From the NCBI GenBank assembly GCA_037132395.1, contig JBAXPC010000003.1:1-43085 (forward strand): a stretch of 43,085 bases of DNA, in the 5' to 3' direction. Of this stretch, positions 1-7,431 are shown one piece after another. The DNA comes from SICB01 sp037132395. Lineage in GTDB: Bacteria > Patescibacteriota > Saccharimonadia > CAILAD01 > BJGX01. A program made the position numbers and the translations under genes. Positions within the stretch are counted from its first letter, which is position 1; every line of letters begins with the position of its first letter. The notes under the pieces were generated by a model, which had not been told where the DNA came from, ran no database searches, and saw only the letters and a program-made list of their open reading frames with translations.

Positions 1-1376
1 TAAAAGCCGGCAAGTGTGTGATTTATGTAATGAGCCGCGATCAAAGAGTTCACGATAACCATGCTTTGTTACGGGCTCAGCAGATTGCGCTCGAGAACAA
101 GCTTCCTCTAGTTGCTGTTTTTAACCTTTTATCAAAATCAGGCGACAGAGCCAGAGAACATTATCAATTTATGATAGCCGGTCTTAGGCTAGTTGAGTCA
201 GATCTCAGAGCGCACGATATTGAGTTTACTCTATTTTTTGAAGATCATGCCGCGGGACTTCTGGAGCAGTTAAATAAATTGCAACCAGCCGCCATAGTTT
301 TTGACTTTAGTCCGCTAAAAGGTCCTATAAACACCAAGAATTATATCGCAGATAATGCTGATTGTAGTGTAGAGGAGGTTGACACTCATAATATTATCCC
401 AATCTGGATAGCCTCTGAGCATGAAGAATTTGCTGCCCACACCTTCCGTAGGAAAGTGCATCTAAAGCTTATAAATTGGCTTGAGGAGCCACCAAAACTT
501 CTTAAGCACAGTATTGCAATGAAGCCAAGCCTGAAAGCTGATTGGGATCGCGCCGCTAAGATTGTGCAAAAAATAGATACAAACGGCACGACTGTTAATT
601 ATGAAGCTGGGTCGGAAGCGGCTTTGGCTCATCTTAAAGGATTTATTAAAACCCGTCTAGCCGGCTATGCTGGTGACCGCAATAATCCTAACATCGATGG
701 ACTAAGCGGGCTTAGCCCTTACCTACACTATGGTCAAATATCATCCTTGCGAGCAGCTCTTGAGCTTACCCATAACCACACTCCGCTACTAATTAAAGAG
801 CCGCGATTAGCTAAATATGAAGGCCAGCCAACCATTGGCGATAGTATAGATGCTCTACTCGAAGAGCTTATAGTACGCAAAGAACTGGCCGACAATTATT
901 GTTATTACAACTCAAACTATAAAAAACTCGCAGGTGCTAAAGACTGGGCCAAGAAGACTCTTGCTGAGCACGAACACGACGAACGCGAATACCTGTATAG
1001 CCTAAAAGAGCTTGAAAATTTGAATACTCACGACGGAGCCTGGAATGCCGCCCAATCGCAGCTCGCCAAAACTGGCAAGATGCACGGCTACATGCGTATG
1101 TACTGGGCAAAAAAAATACTCGAGTGGAGTGAAAGCCCTCATCAAGCAGTAGAGCATGCCAATTATCTCAACGACCATTACTCAATCGACGGCGGCGACC
1201 CCAACGGCTATGTGGGTGTGCTATGGTCGATTGCCGGCTTACACGACAGAGCATGGTTTAGTAGGCCAGTATTTGGAAAAATTCGCTACATGAATTATAA
1301 CGGCTTAAAGAATAAGTTTGATATCAAGGCTTATGAGGCGAAGTGGACTAGTGCTAGCTCAGACCAATCAAAATAG
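1..1376 (+). CDS. Class II CPD photolyase, 5' end cut by window edge
   Basis: Deoxyribodipyrimidine photolyase, which uses FAD and light to reverse UV cyclobutane pyrimidine dimers. The frame is open to the first base of the window (codons begin at 3, reading K-A-G-K-C before the GTG at 18). The GTG is therefore probably an internal Val and the true start lies upstream. Class II signatures are visible: MSRDQRVHDN near the visible N terminus, a YAGDRNNPNIDGLSGLSPYL stretch, a C-terminal GKMHGYMRMYWAKKILEW block, and the DPNGYVGVLWSIAGLHDRAW and FGKIRYMNY blocks that bind FAD and DNA. The visible part is about 458 residues, so only a short N-terminal piece is missing. Its 3' end overlaps the convergent DMT gene by 23 bp. 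The family call is secure; the start cannot be placed. Confidence 0.93.
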   Translation, partial: KAGKCVIYVMSRDQRVHDNHALLRAQQIALENKLPLVAVFNLLSKSGDRAREHYQFMIAGLRLVESDLRAHDIEFTLFFEDHAAGLLEQLNKLQPAAIVFDFSPLKGPINTKNYIADNADCSVEEVDTHNIIPIWIASEHEEFAAHTFRRKVHLKLINWLEEPPKLLKHSIAMKPSLKADWDRAAKIVQKIDTNGTTVNYEAGSEAALAHLKGFIKTRLAGYAGDRNNPNIDGLSGLSPYLHYGQISSLRAALELTHNHTPLLIKEPRLAKYEGQPTIGDSIDALLEELIVRKELADNYCYYNSNYKKLAGAKDWAKKTLAEHEHDEREYLYSLKELENLNTHDGAWNAAQSQLAKTGKMHGYMRMYWAKKILEWSESPHQAVEHANYLNDHYSIDGGDPNGYVGVLWSIAGLHDRAWFSRPVFGKIRYMNYNGLKNKFDIKAYEAKWTSASSDQSK

Positions 1377-2220
1377 CTCCGAGCACCATTATGGCAGCAC
1401 CCTTGAGCCTAAAGAGTGCTCGGTTTTCCTTTAGTACAAAATAGGCCAGAATTACCGCAAGCACCGAGCTTAGTCTTTTGATTGATAATACATAGGTCAC
1501 TAGCGCGGTTTGAAGGGCTAGTAGTTGAAGGTAAATGGCCGATATACTAAAAAAGGCCGAAGCCAGTAGCAGCAGCTTGTTGTCTTTTAATTTCACCAAC
1601 TCCCGTCGTCTCTTAATAAGCACTATCGGTAGTAAAAAAATAAATATAAAAAAATAAACGTAAAATATCCAGACTCCCAAAGCAGTAATCTTTAAGCCGC
1701 CTTTATCGAAAACTGAAACTAGGGCATACAGCGCCGCAGCCAGAACTCCCAGTAGTGCAGGTTTATAGCTGACTATTCTCTTTGCTATTGAGCCGATTGT
1801 CTCGTTTGGGTTCTTGTCTAGCAAAATACCACCCAACACTATCAGGACTATACCAATAAGGCCAAGGGGGCTAGGAGTCTCTTTGAGGAAAAATATAGCA
1901 ATTATTAGTATTAGCAGAGGAGTAATGGTCTGGATTGGGGCAATCAGCGAGAGGTCTCCTTTGCGGAATGACATCAGCAGTATTACGCCTGCCGCCGCCG
2001 TAGCCGCCGCTGTAATTATCAACAGCAACAACAGCTCACTACTGACTGGGAATAGCTTTTGGCTAGTAACGACGGCAAGTATCAAAAAAGCCAAAGTACC
2101 AAAACCATGTATGAACAACGATACCGACATGGGATCTTGCTTTTTAGAAATAAGCTTCTTATTAGTAAGGCTTGCGATACTATCGCTAAGTGCGCACAAT
2201 AGAGAATATACAATCCACAT
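1354..2220 (-). CDS. EamA/DMT-family transporter, about 10 TM helices
   Basis: Inner-membrane permease of the drug/metabolite transporter superfamily; the substrate cannot be read from sequence. About 288 residues are arranged as two five-helix EamA repeats, with proline/glycine-rich helices and the typical 'ETPSPLGLIGIVLIVLGG' style helix closing the first repeat. A longer frame begins at 2256, but I prefer the ATG at 2218-2220. It starts directly with a hydrophobic helix (MWIVYSLLCAL), and a TACTAT -10 box lies 7 nt upstream, matching the leaderless arrangement of many genes here. It converges on the photolyase with a 23-bp overlap. Family assignment is good, specificity unknown. Confidence 0.82.
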   Translation of the reverse strand: MWIVYSLLCALSDSIASLTNKKLISKKQDPMSVSLFIHGFGTLAFLILAVVTSQKLFPVSSELLLLLIITAAATAAAGVILLMSFRKGDLSLIAPIQTITPLLILIIAIFFLKETPSPLGLIGIVLIVLGGILLDKNPNETIGSIAKRIVSYKPALLGVLAAALYALVSVFDKGGLKITALGVWIFYVYFFIFIFLLPIVLIKRRRELVKLKDNKLLLLASAFFSISAIYLQLLALQTALVTYVLSIKRLSSVLAVILAYFVLKENRALFRLKGAAIMVLGAILIGLS

Positions 2221-2227
2221 ACTATCA

Positions 2228-2233
2228 ATAGTA
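2228..2233 (-). promoter_or_regulatory. -10 box of DMT transporter (leaderless type)
   Basis: TACTAT on the minus strand, 7 nt before the ATG at 2220. No Shine-Dalgarno is present, so transcription would start at or next to the start codon. Confidence 0.45.
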
Positions 2234-2286
2234 CTTACAAATAAACATAAGAGCAAACAGCAAGAGCTAGTAGCTAGGGTTAATTA

Positions 2287-2325
2287 AGGCCCCGGTAATC
2301 CCGGAGCCTTTAAAAAAATAAAGGT
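2287..2325 (-). terminator. Probable terminator of the small gene at 2333-2605
   Basis: An 8-bp inverted repeat (GGCCCCGG / CCGGAGCC, one C-A mismatch, 5-nt loop) lies just after the minus-strand stop at 2333 and is followed on that strand by TTAATTAA. The T-rich tail is weak, so efficiency is uncertain. Confidence 0.4.
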
Positions 2326-2332
2326 TAAAAAA

Positions 2333-2605
2333 TTATAACTTGCTGCGCTCGCTCCACTCGTCAATATCTTGAGACCACTGCGTGGTGTTGTCACAAATCT
2401 CACTGAGAGTTGCGATGCCTATATTCCACGGTGGACTCTTGAGGCTAGCTGAGCATATGCGGGCTTCCATAAGGAACTTTCCTTGGCCTGGCTTATTGCT
2501 GTGTTGGGCCAGCAGCTTTTCGATTGCAATAAACTCTTGTAGGATTTCAGCGAGCATAGTAGCTTGGTAGCTGGTGAGTTCGCCTAGCAGGTCCGTGAAT
2601 TTCAT
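2333..2605 (-). CDS. Small protein of unknown function
   Basis: I do not recognise this gene. A 131-codon frame starts at 2728, but the ATG at 2603-2605 has AGGAG seven bases upstream and gives a 90-residue protein beginning MKFTDLLGELTSYQ. The upstream part of the long frame would run through the uvrC promoter. The protein looks soluble and mostly helical, with a tryptophan-containing acidic C terminus (QWSQDIDEWSER). There is no signal peptide or membrane helix. It is transcribed divergently from uvrC, and the 109-bp gap carries both control regions. A role connected to uvrC is possible but unsupported. Confidence 0.6.
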   Translation of the reverse strand: MKFTDLLGELTSYQATMLAEILQEFIAIEKLLAQHSNKPGQGKFLMEARICSASLKSPPWNIGIATLSEICDNTTQWSQDIDEWSERSKL

Positions 2606-2700
2606 TTTGCTCCTATGTTTTTTTGAGGTACGGATATCCTTAATATACAACTTTTTACATAAAAAGCAATAGCTAGGAGTGAGCATAACCAAACATAAGG

Positions 2701-2706
2701 TATAAT
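2701..2706 (+). promoter_or_regulatory. -10 box of uvrC (leaderless type)
   Basis: Consensus TATAAT followed by 8 nt and then the uvrC ATG at 2715. There is no Shine-Dalgarno and no room for a leader. Confidence 0.6.
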
Positions 2707-2714
2707 GATAAATA

Positions 2715-4154
2715 ATGAAATCAATCAAACAACAGCTCCAAAGCCTACCAACTACACCAGGTGTCTACTTTTTTAAGGATAAAAAAGGGCACATTATTTA
2801 TATTGGAAAAGCCTCGGTACTCAAAAGGCGAGTCAGCTCGTATTTTGCTAAAAACCACAAAGACCAGAAAACTCCACTGCTGGTCAAAAATATTGCCGAC
2901 ATTGACTGGATAGAAACTTCTTCAGAGGTAGATGCCCTATTCCTGGAGGCAGAGTTTATAAAGCGTCATAAGCCTCTGTATAATGTCAGAGAGAAAGACG
3001 ACAAGAACTTCATATTTATCCGTATAACGATGCAAGAAGACTTTCCTACGGTAAGCTTAGTCCGCCGACCGGCCGACGACAAGTCGCGCTACTTCGGGCC
3101 TTTCGTACAAAGCTATGGTGTGCGCCAGGCCTTAAGATACCTGCGTAAGGTTTTCCCATATTTTGTTAAAGACAAACACAAATACAGCTCCAAGCTAGAA
3201 TACCAAATTGGCGTGCTCCCGAAGCCAGATATATCGAAGTCCGACTACCGCAAGCAGATAAGAAAGCTGGTGCTGGTTCTAGAGGGCAAAAGTACCCAGC
3301 TTATCGATCAGCTACAAAAAGACATCGGCAAATTATCTAAAAAACGTAGCTATGAAGAAGCCGCAGAGCTCAGGAATCAATTCTTGGCTCTGAAGACATT
3401 AAATAGCAGAGTTATCTTTGGGGGAGAAGAAAAAATTACCATCGGGGTAGACTCGGCTCTTTTTGAACTCGCGCAGCTACTAGAGCTCAAACAATCCCCA
3501 CGCCGAATCGAATGTTATGATATCAGTAATTTTGCTGGCGGAGACAGCGTCAGTTCGATGGTGGTATTCTCTGATGGCTTACCAGACACTAAAGCTTACA
3601 GGCATTTTAAGATGCGAACTCGTGGCCCAAATGATTTTGCAATGATGCAAGAAACACTAACTAGGCGGTTTTCGGAGCGCAATAAAGCCTGGCCAAAACC
3701 TGATTTAATTATAGTAGATGGCGGCAAAGGCCAGCTTTCGAGCTCCAAAAAAACCCTCGATAGTATGGGCGTAAAGGTTTTGGCCGTAGGCTTGGCAAAA
3801 CGCTTTGAGACGCTAGTAGTTGATTCTGAGGATATTAGCCCGAGTATCAGGCTGCGCAAAGAAGGGGGCTATTATATGTTTAATTTTGAAGCTAATTCGG
3901 CGCTTCTTCACTTGCTGCAGCGCGTTCGCGACGAGGCCCACCGTTTTGCTGTTGGCTACCATACCAATCTCAGAAATACACGCACCAAACGCTCAATACT
4001 GGACGATATAGACGGAGTCGGACCAGCCACACGCAAAAAACTTATTAGGGCCTTCGGCAGTGTGGTTGGTATAAAACAAGCGTCCCAGGCTGATATTGCC
4101 AAAGTTGTAGGCGATTCTAAGGCCCAATCTATAATTTCTCAGCTACAGCAATAA
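2715..4154 (+). CDS. uvrC: UvrABC system protein C, short form lacking the Cys cluster
   Basis: Nucleotide-excision-repair endonuclease that makes the two incisions around a UvrB-bound lesion. Visible parts are a GIY-YIG domain (GVY at 16-18, YIG at 29-31, Glu around 78-80), a UVR helical pair at about 196-231 that binds UvrB, an RNase H-like nuclease core with Asp in ECYDISNF (D269), Asp in IIVDGGKGQL and His in RDEAHRF, and a C-terminal helix-hairpin-helix (IDGVGPATRKKLIRAFG). At 479 residues it is shorter than the usual roughly 600. The stretch between the UVR and nuclease regions is reduced, and residues 147-172, where E. coli UvrC carries four cluster-binding cysteines, contain none. The start is fixed by the -10 box 8 nt upstream. 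uvrA and uvrB are not in this window. Confidence 0.96.
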   Translation: MKSIKQQLQSLPTTPGVYFFKDKKGHIIYIGKASVLKRRVSSYFAKNHKDQKTPLLVKNIADIDWIETSSEVDALFLEAEFIKRHKPLYNVREKDDKNFIFIRITMQEDFPTVSLVRRPADDKSRYFGPFVQSYGVRQALRYLRKVFPYFVKDKHKYSSKLEYQIGVLPKPDISKSDYRKQIRKLVLVLEGKSTQLIDQLQKDIGKLSKKRSYEEAAELRNQFLALKTLNSRVIFGGEEKITIGVDSALFELAQLLELKQSPRRIECYDISNFAGGDSVSSMVVFSDGLPDTKAYRHFKMRTRGPNDFAMMQETLTRRFSERNKAWPKPDLIIVDGGKGQLSSSKKTLDSMGVKVLAVGLAKRFETLVVDSEDISPSIRLRKEGGYYMFNFEANSALLHLLQRVRDEAHRFAVGYHTNLRNTRTKRSILDDIDGVGPATRKKLIRAFGSVVGIKQASQADIAKVVGDSKAQSIISQLQQ

Positions 4155-4178
4155 CTATCATCTTATCTGTTAATATGC

Positions 4179-4184
4179 TAAAAT
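4179..4184 (+). promoter_or_regulatory. -10 box of PF04020 gene / secG operon (leaderless type)
   Basis: TAAAAT followed by 7 nt and then the GTG start at 4192. It probably drives the 4192-secG-binding-protein run. Confidence 0.5.
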
Positions 4185-4191
4185 ATAGCTC

Positions 4192-4545
4192 GTGATTAAA
4201 AGATTTTTATTTACATGGCTAGCAAACTTTATAGGTTTATTAGTGGCCTCCACGCTGCTAAGTGGTATCAATGCCGATAGCCTGTGGGTGGTAGTAATAG
4301 CCAGCCTGATATTTGGTATTATAAACGCAGTCCTAAAGCCGGCGCTAGTGATATTGAGCCTACCTTTTATAGTAATAACTTTTGGCTTTTTTAGCTTAGT
4401 GATCAATGCAATGTTACTTTATTTCACAAGCGCCATCTACAAGCCCTTCCATGTTACATCTGTTATGTCGGCGGTGGTAGCGGTTATTGTGGTTTGGCTT
4501 GCTAACTACGCCCTGAGCTTTATAATTGATAGAGACAAAATATGA
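4192..4545 (+). CDS. Four-TM membrane protein, phage holin superfamily IV / YvlD-like (PF04020)
   Basis: A 117-residue integral membrane protein with four helices and the family's recognisable N-terminal pattern (WLANFIGLLVASTLLSGI), then IFGIINAVLKPALVILSLP and a helix starting ITFGFFSLVINA. Members of this family occur chromosomally in many bacteria and are not evidence of a prophage; their role is unclear, with envelope stress suggested for YvlD relatives. The start is GTG at 4192, 7 nt after a TAAAAT box. The stop overlaps the secG start by four bases (ATGA), so the two are translationally coupled. Confidence 0.8.
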   Translation: MIKRFLFTWLANFIGLLVASTLLSGINADSLWVVVIASLIFGIINAVLKPALVILSLPFIVITFGFFSLVINAMLLYFTSAIYKPFHVTSVMSAVVAVIVVWLANYALSFIIDRDKI

Positions 4546-4760
4546 AAACCTTCTTACAATCAGCTCTAATAGTAATATCAGTTCTTATAACAATATCCGT
4601 GCTGATGCAAAATCAAGGCTCCGGACTAGGAACTGCATTTGGTGGAGAAACCAACTTTTACCGTACAAAAAGAGGAGCCGAAAAGTTTTTATTCTATGGC
4701 ACTATTGTGCTGGGCGTTAGTTTTGTAGCGTGTATAGTTGGACTACTAATAATTAAATAA
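4542..4760 (+). CDS. secG: Preprotein translocase subunit SecG
   Basis: Small subunit of the SecYEG channel, which speeds protein export across the cytoplasmic membrane. It has 72 residues with two membrane helices flanking the conserved loop: LMQNQGSGLGTAFGG followed by RTKRGAEKFLFYGT, the hallmark of SecG (glycine-rich FGG, then R-x-K/R-G-x-E-K). The start overlaps the preceding gene by four bases. The peptide-binding protein begins six bases after its stop, so all three probably share one transcript. Confidence 0.93.
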   Translation: MKTFLQSALIVISVLITISVLMQNQGSGLGTAFGGETNFYRTKRGAEKFLFYGTIVLGVSFVACIVGLLIIK

Positions 4761-4766
4761 AACAAA

Positions 4767-6473
4767 ATGAGTTCTTATACTGGATTTACTTTTCATAGGA
4801 AGTTTAGGGGTCTGAGCAGGAAGTCTAAACTCTGGCGCGCCTGGACAATCAACTACCTGAATAGACATATCTTTGGATCCTGGCAGAAACTTGGTAATGT
4901 ACGTTGGGCTTTTCTGGCGTGGATATTTATAGTGCTAGTCTCTTTTTGGGGAATGGTATGGCAGTTGCAAGGCTCCGGATTATCGAGCCAGATAGAGAAG
5001 CCAGTCAGGGGTGGGTTGTACCGAGAAGCAATATTAGGACAAGCTAAGAGCATTAATCCCTTATTCCCAGAAAGCTCAGCTAGTGCCGATGTTTCAAGCC
5101 TAGTATTTAGCGGCTTGACTAAGTTCAATGGCAAGCGCGAGATTACACCTGATCTGGCGGAACGCTGGGAAATTAGCGCCGACCGTAAGGTATATACTTT
5201 TTTTCTTCGACCTAACCTCGTTTGGCAAGATGGAGTTAAACTAACAGCTCATGATATCGCCTTTACTATCGACCGAGTAAAAAACCCCGACACTAGAAGC
5301 AGCTTTGCATCGAATTGGAGCGGGGTTGAATATACGGTAATAGATGATGGAACTATTAAGTTTAGCTTGCCTTCTTCGTATGGTAATTTTTTGTCTAATA
5401 CTACGCTTGGTGTATTGCCTAAGCACAAACTCGAAACAGTTGCGCCATCGAACATGAGATCCTCCGAGTTTAATCAAAAACCAGTCGGCAGCGGGCCGTA
5501 TAAGCTGAGTCTTCTGGAAGTCGACAGTACAGTTGTGGAGTTAGAAGCAAATGAAAAATACTATATTCATGAGCCTTATATACCAAAAATAAGGATTGAG
5601 CTCTTTCAGGATCAAACCCAAATGGTCGATGCCCTAATTCGCAGGCAGGTTGATGCCGTATCTCAAGTTTTGCCAGGTGATGTTTCTACGGTAGAAAAAA
5701 TAGAAGGTATCGTAGACCACCGTATTGGGCTACCTGCATATGTTGGGGCTTTTTTTAACCTCAACTCTTCCGTGCTCTCTAATCTATCCGTAAGGCAGTC
5801 ATTGGCTTATTCAATAGACAGAGACGTAATAGTCAAAGACATACTTAAGGGCGAAGCCGTTCAATCGTACTACCCAATTCCAGCAGGCTTCGTAGGTTTT
5901 AACCCATTGGCCACAAAGTACAATTTTAATTACCCTAAAGCTAAAGAGCTATTTGACCAAAATACCACTGCCAAACAAAGTATAAGAATCGTCACCCTCG
6001 ATAACCCAGTTTATAAAAATGTTGCTAATTATCTCGCAGAAAGCTGGCGTAAATTAGGCCTTAATGTCGAAGTAATTGCAGCCAACTCAATAGAGCTCCA
6101 ACAAAATTATATTCGCAGCAGAAACTACGATGTTTTACTTTACGGACAAAACCTGGGTATCGATTCGGATGTATACAGCTTTTGGCATTCCAGCCAAATT
6201 AGCGACCCAGGCCTGAATGTCTCACTTTATAAAAATTCTGATGTCGATAAATTGTTAGAGGCTGGGCGATTAGCAAAGGACCCCACATATAAAGCAAGCA
6301 GGTATTCTGCCTTTGTAGAGCAGTGGGCTAAAGATCTGCCAGCAGTGGTCCTGTACAGTCCGTACTATAACTATCCGCAGAGCGAGCTTGTAAGTGGCTT
6401 TGATGCCAATAAAATTGCTGAGCCTAGCAATCGCTTTTATAATGTCTATGATTGGTATATAAAATCTAGGTAG
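4767..6473 (+). CDS. Membrane-anchored peptide/oligopeptide-binding protein (SBP family 5)
   Basis: Extracytoplasmic solute-binding protein of the OppA/DppA type, which captures peptides for an ABC importer. It has 568 residues. A basic cytoplasmic N tail (1-45) is followed by one TM helix (about 46-67) and the family 5 binding domain (GGLYREAILGQAKSINPLFP, LAERWEISADRKVYTFFLRP, FTIDRVKNPD, QSLAYSIDRDVIVKDIL). There is no lipobox cysteine, so it is held by an uncleaved TM helix rather than lipid. No ABC permease or ATPase lies in the window. It follows secG by six bases with no clear ribosome-binding site, suggesting coupled translation. It converges on the Rpf-like gene with a 5-bp gap. Confidence 0.9.
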   Translation: MSSYTGFTFHRKFRGLSRKSKLWRAWTINYLNRHIFGSWQKLGNVRWAFLAWIFIVLVSFWGMVWQLQGSGLSSQIEKPVRGGLYREAILGQAKSINPLFPESSASADVSSLVFSGLTKFNGKREITPDLAERWEISADRKVYTFFLRPNLVWQDGVKLTAHDIAFTIDRVKNPDTRSSFASNWSGVEYTVIDDGTIKFSLPSSYGNFLSNTTLGVLPKHKLETVAPSNMRSSEFNQKPVGSGPYKLSLLEVDSTVVELEANEKYYIHEPYIPKIRIELFQDQTQMVDALIRRQVDAVSQVLPGDVSTVEKIEGIVDHRIGLPAYVGAFFNLNSSVLSNLSVRQSLAYSIDRDVIVKDILKGEAVQSYYPIPAGFVGFNPLATKYNFNYPKAKELFDQNTTAKQSIRIVTLDNPVYKNVANYLAESWRKLGLNVEVIAANSIELQQNYIRSRNYDVLLYGQNLGIDSDVYSFWHSSQISDPGLNVSLYKNSDVDKLLEAGRLAKDPTYKASRYSAFVEQWAKDLPAVVLYSPYYNYPQSELVSGFDANKIAEPSNRFYNVYDWYIKSR

Positions 6474-6478
6474 TACGA

Positions 6479-7348
6479 TTATTTGGTGTAGTAAAAGTTG
6501 TAGCCAGTATCATTTTGTCTATCCCAATTGAACTCTGGCCTAAAGAGGTACCATATGCTGTGGTAGGTATCGACGCCAGCCCTTTGGCTTTCGTAGGTAG
6601 GCTTGTCATTAGTTTCGATATTATTATTGGTTCTAGTTAGTTTTGCCCCTGCTGGAATACCTTCGATTGGCCTAATACAAAACGAGGCATCTAGCGGTAT
6701 AGTGATATTATATCGACCTTCTGTATTAGTGACGGCGGTCTTTCCGTTAATGCAGGTATCGAGCTTGACATTGGCAAGCGGCAAGTCGTTTAGGGTTATT
6801 TTTCCGCTGATTATCACATTATAGGATTCAGATGGCAATCCGAATGGGTTGGCCGGCAATATCGGTGCCGAGGGGATACCCGAAACAGATTGTTCGGAAT
6901 TAGCCTGGGCAAAGGTGGTGCCTTTGATCCAGCAATGGTAGCTAGCATTCCAGGGTTGGGTTCCGCGTTGTGCAAAAGTGTTATTAAAGGCCATTTCCTG
7001 AATATCACCAGGTGCTAAATAGGCTTGCGGGTATTGTGCTGCAAGTTCGGCACCAACAGCACTGCGCCAGGTACCCGAATCGTATTGGTACTTGCCGGTA
7101 TGGCCGCTAGGGCCAATCCTGTCATATCGCCCCCCAGACTCACAGTAGCCAATTTTGTCGCGCCAAAAGTCTGGGTCGGTACCAAAAACTGGTATACCGC
7201 TGGCGGCAAATGAGCTATAAACTAAGTACAGACCAGCTATAATAAAAAAACTCAAAAAGGAAATAATGACAGGTTTTTTCGAAAGAGCAGTCTTAAATGA
7301 TGAATAACTCTTCGATGACTTTGTTGATTTTTTTGTTGGGCGCTTCAT
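6479..7348 (-). CDS. Secreted, anchored Rpf/lysozyme-like cell-wall hydrolase
   Basis: Probable muralytic enzyme. A Lys/Ser-rich basic N terminus precedes one TM or signal segment (about 26-48). A small lysozyme-fold domain follows at about 58-140: the run IGYCESGGRYDRIGP and then TGKYQYDSGTW matches the transglycosylase-like / resuscitation-promoting-factor pattern, with E70 as candidate catalytic acid and C69/C139 able to form a disulfide. Residues about 185-245 look like a small beta-sandwich (carboxypeptidase-regulatory type: ISGKITLNDLPLANVKLDTC, TNTEGRYNITI). Rpf enzymes are best known from actinobacteria, the usual hosts of Saccharibacteria, so a role in remodelling its own or a host wall is plausible but inferred. 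The start at 7348 has no Shine-Dalgarno. Confidence 0.75.
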   Translation of the reverse strand: MKRPTKKSTKSSKSYSSFKTALSKKPVIISFLSFFIIAGLYLVYSSFAASGIPVFGTDPDFWRDKIGYCESGGRYDRIGPSGHTGKYQYDSGTWRSAVGAELAAQYPQAYLAPGDIQEMAFNNTFAQRGTQPWNASYHCWIKGTTFAQANSEQSVSGIPSAPILPANPFGLPSESYNVIISGKITLNDLPLANVKLDTCINGKTAVTNTEGRYNITIPLDASFCIRPIEGIPAGAKLTRTNNNIETNDKPTYESQRAGVDTYHSIWYLFRPEFNWDRQNDTGYNFYYTK

Positions 7349-7418
7349 TACACTTATGTATTATTTTAATTGACTAACAAAATAAGTCAAATGGGTTTTT
7401 AATATCGCCCAAAGTTGC

Positions 7419-7424
7419 TATGCT
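7419..7424 (+). promoter_or_regulatory. -10 box of FAD-linked oxidase (leaderless type)
   Basis: TATGCT followed by 7 nt and then the ATG at 7432. It overlaps the more upstream in-frame ATG at 7420, which argues that 7432 is the real start. Confidence 0.45.
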
Positions 7425-7431
7425 ATTAGGT

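Noticed and set aside
4192..4545. Prophage holin
   Set aside because: PF04020 proteins are ordinary chromosomal proteins, and no phage gene is nearby.
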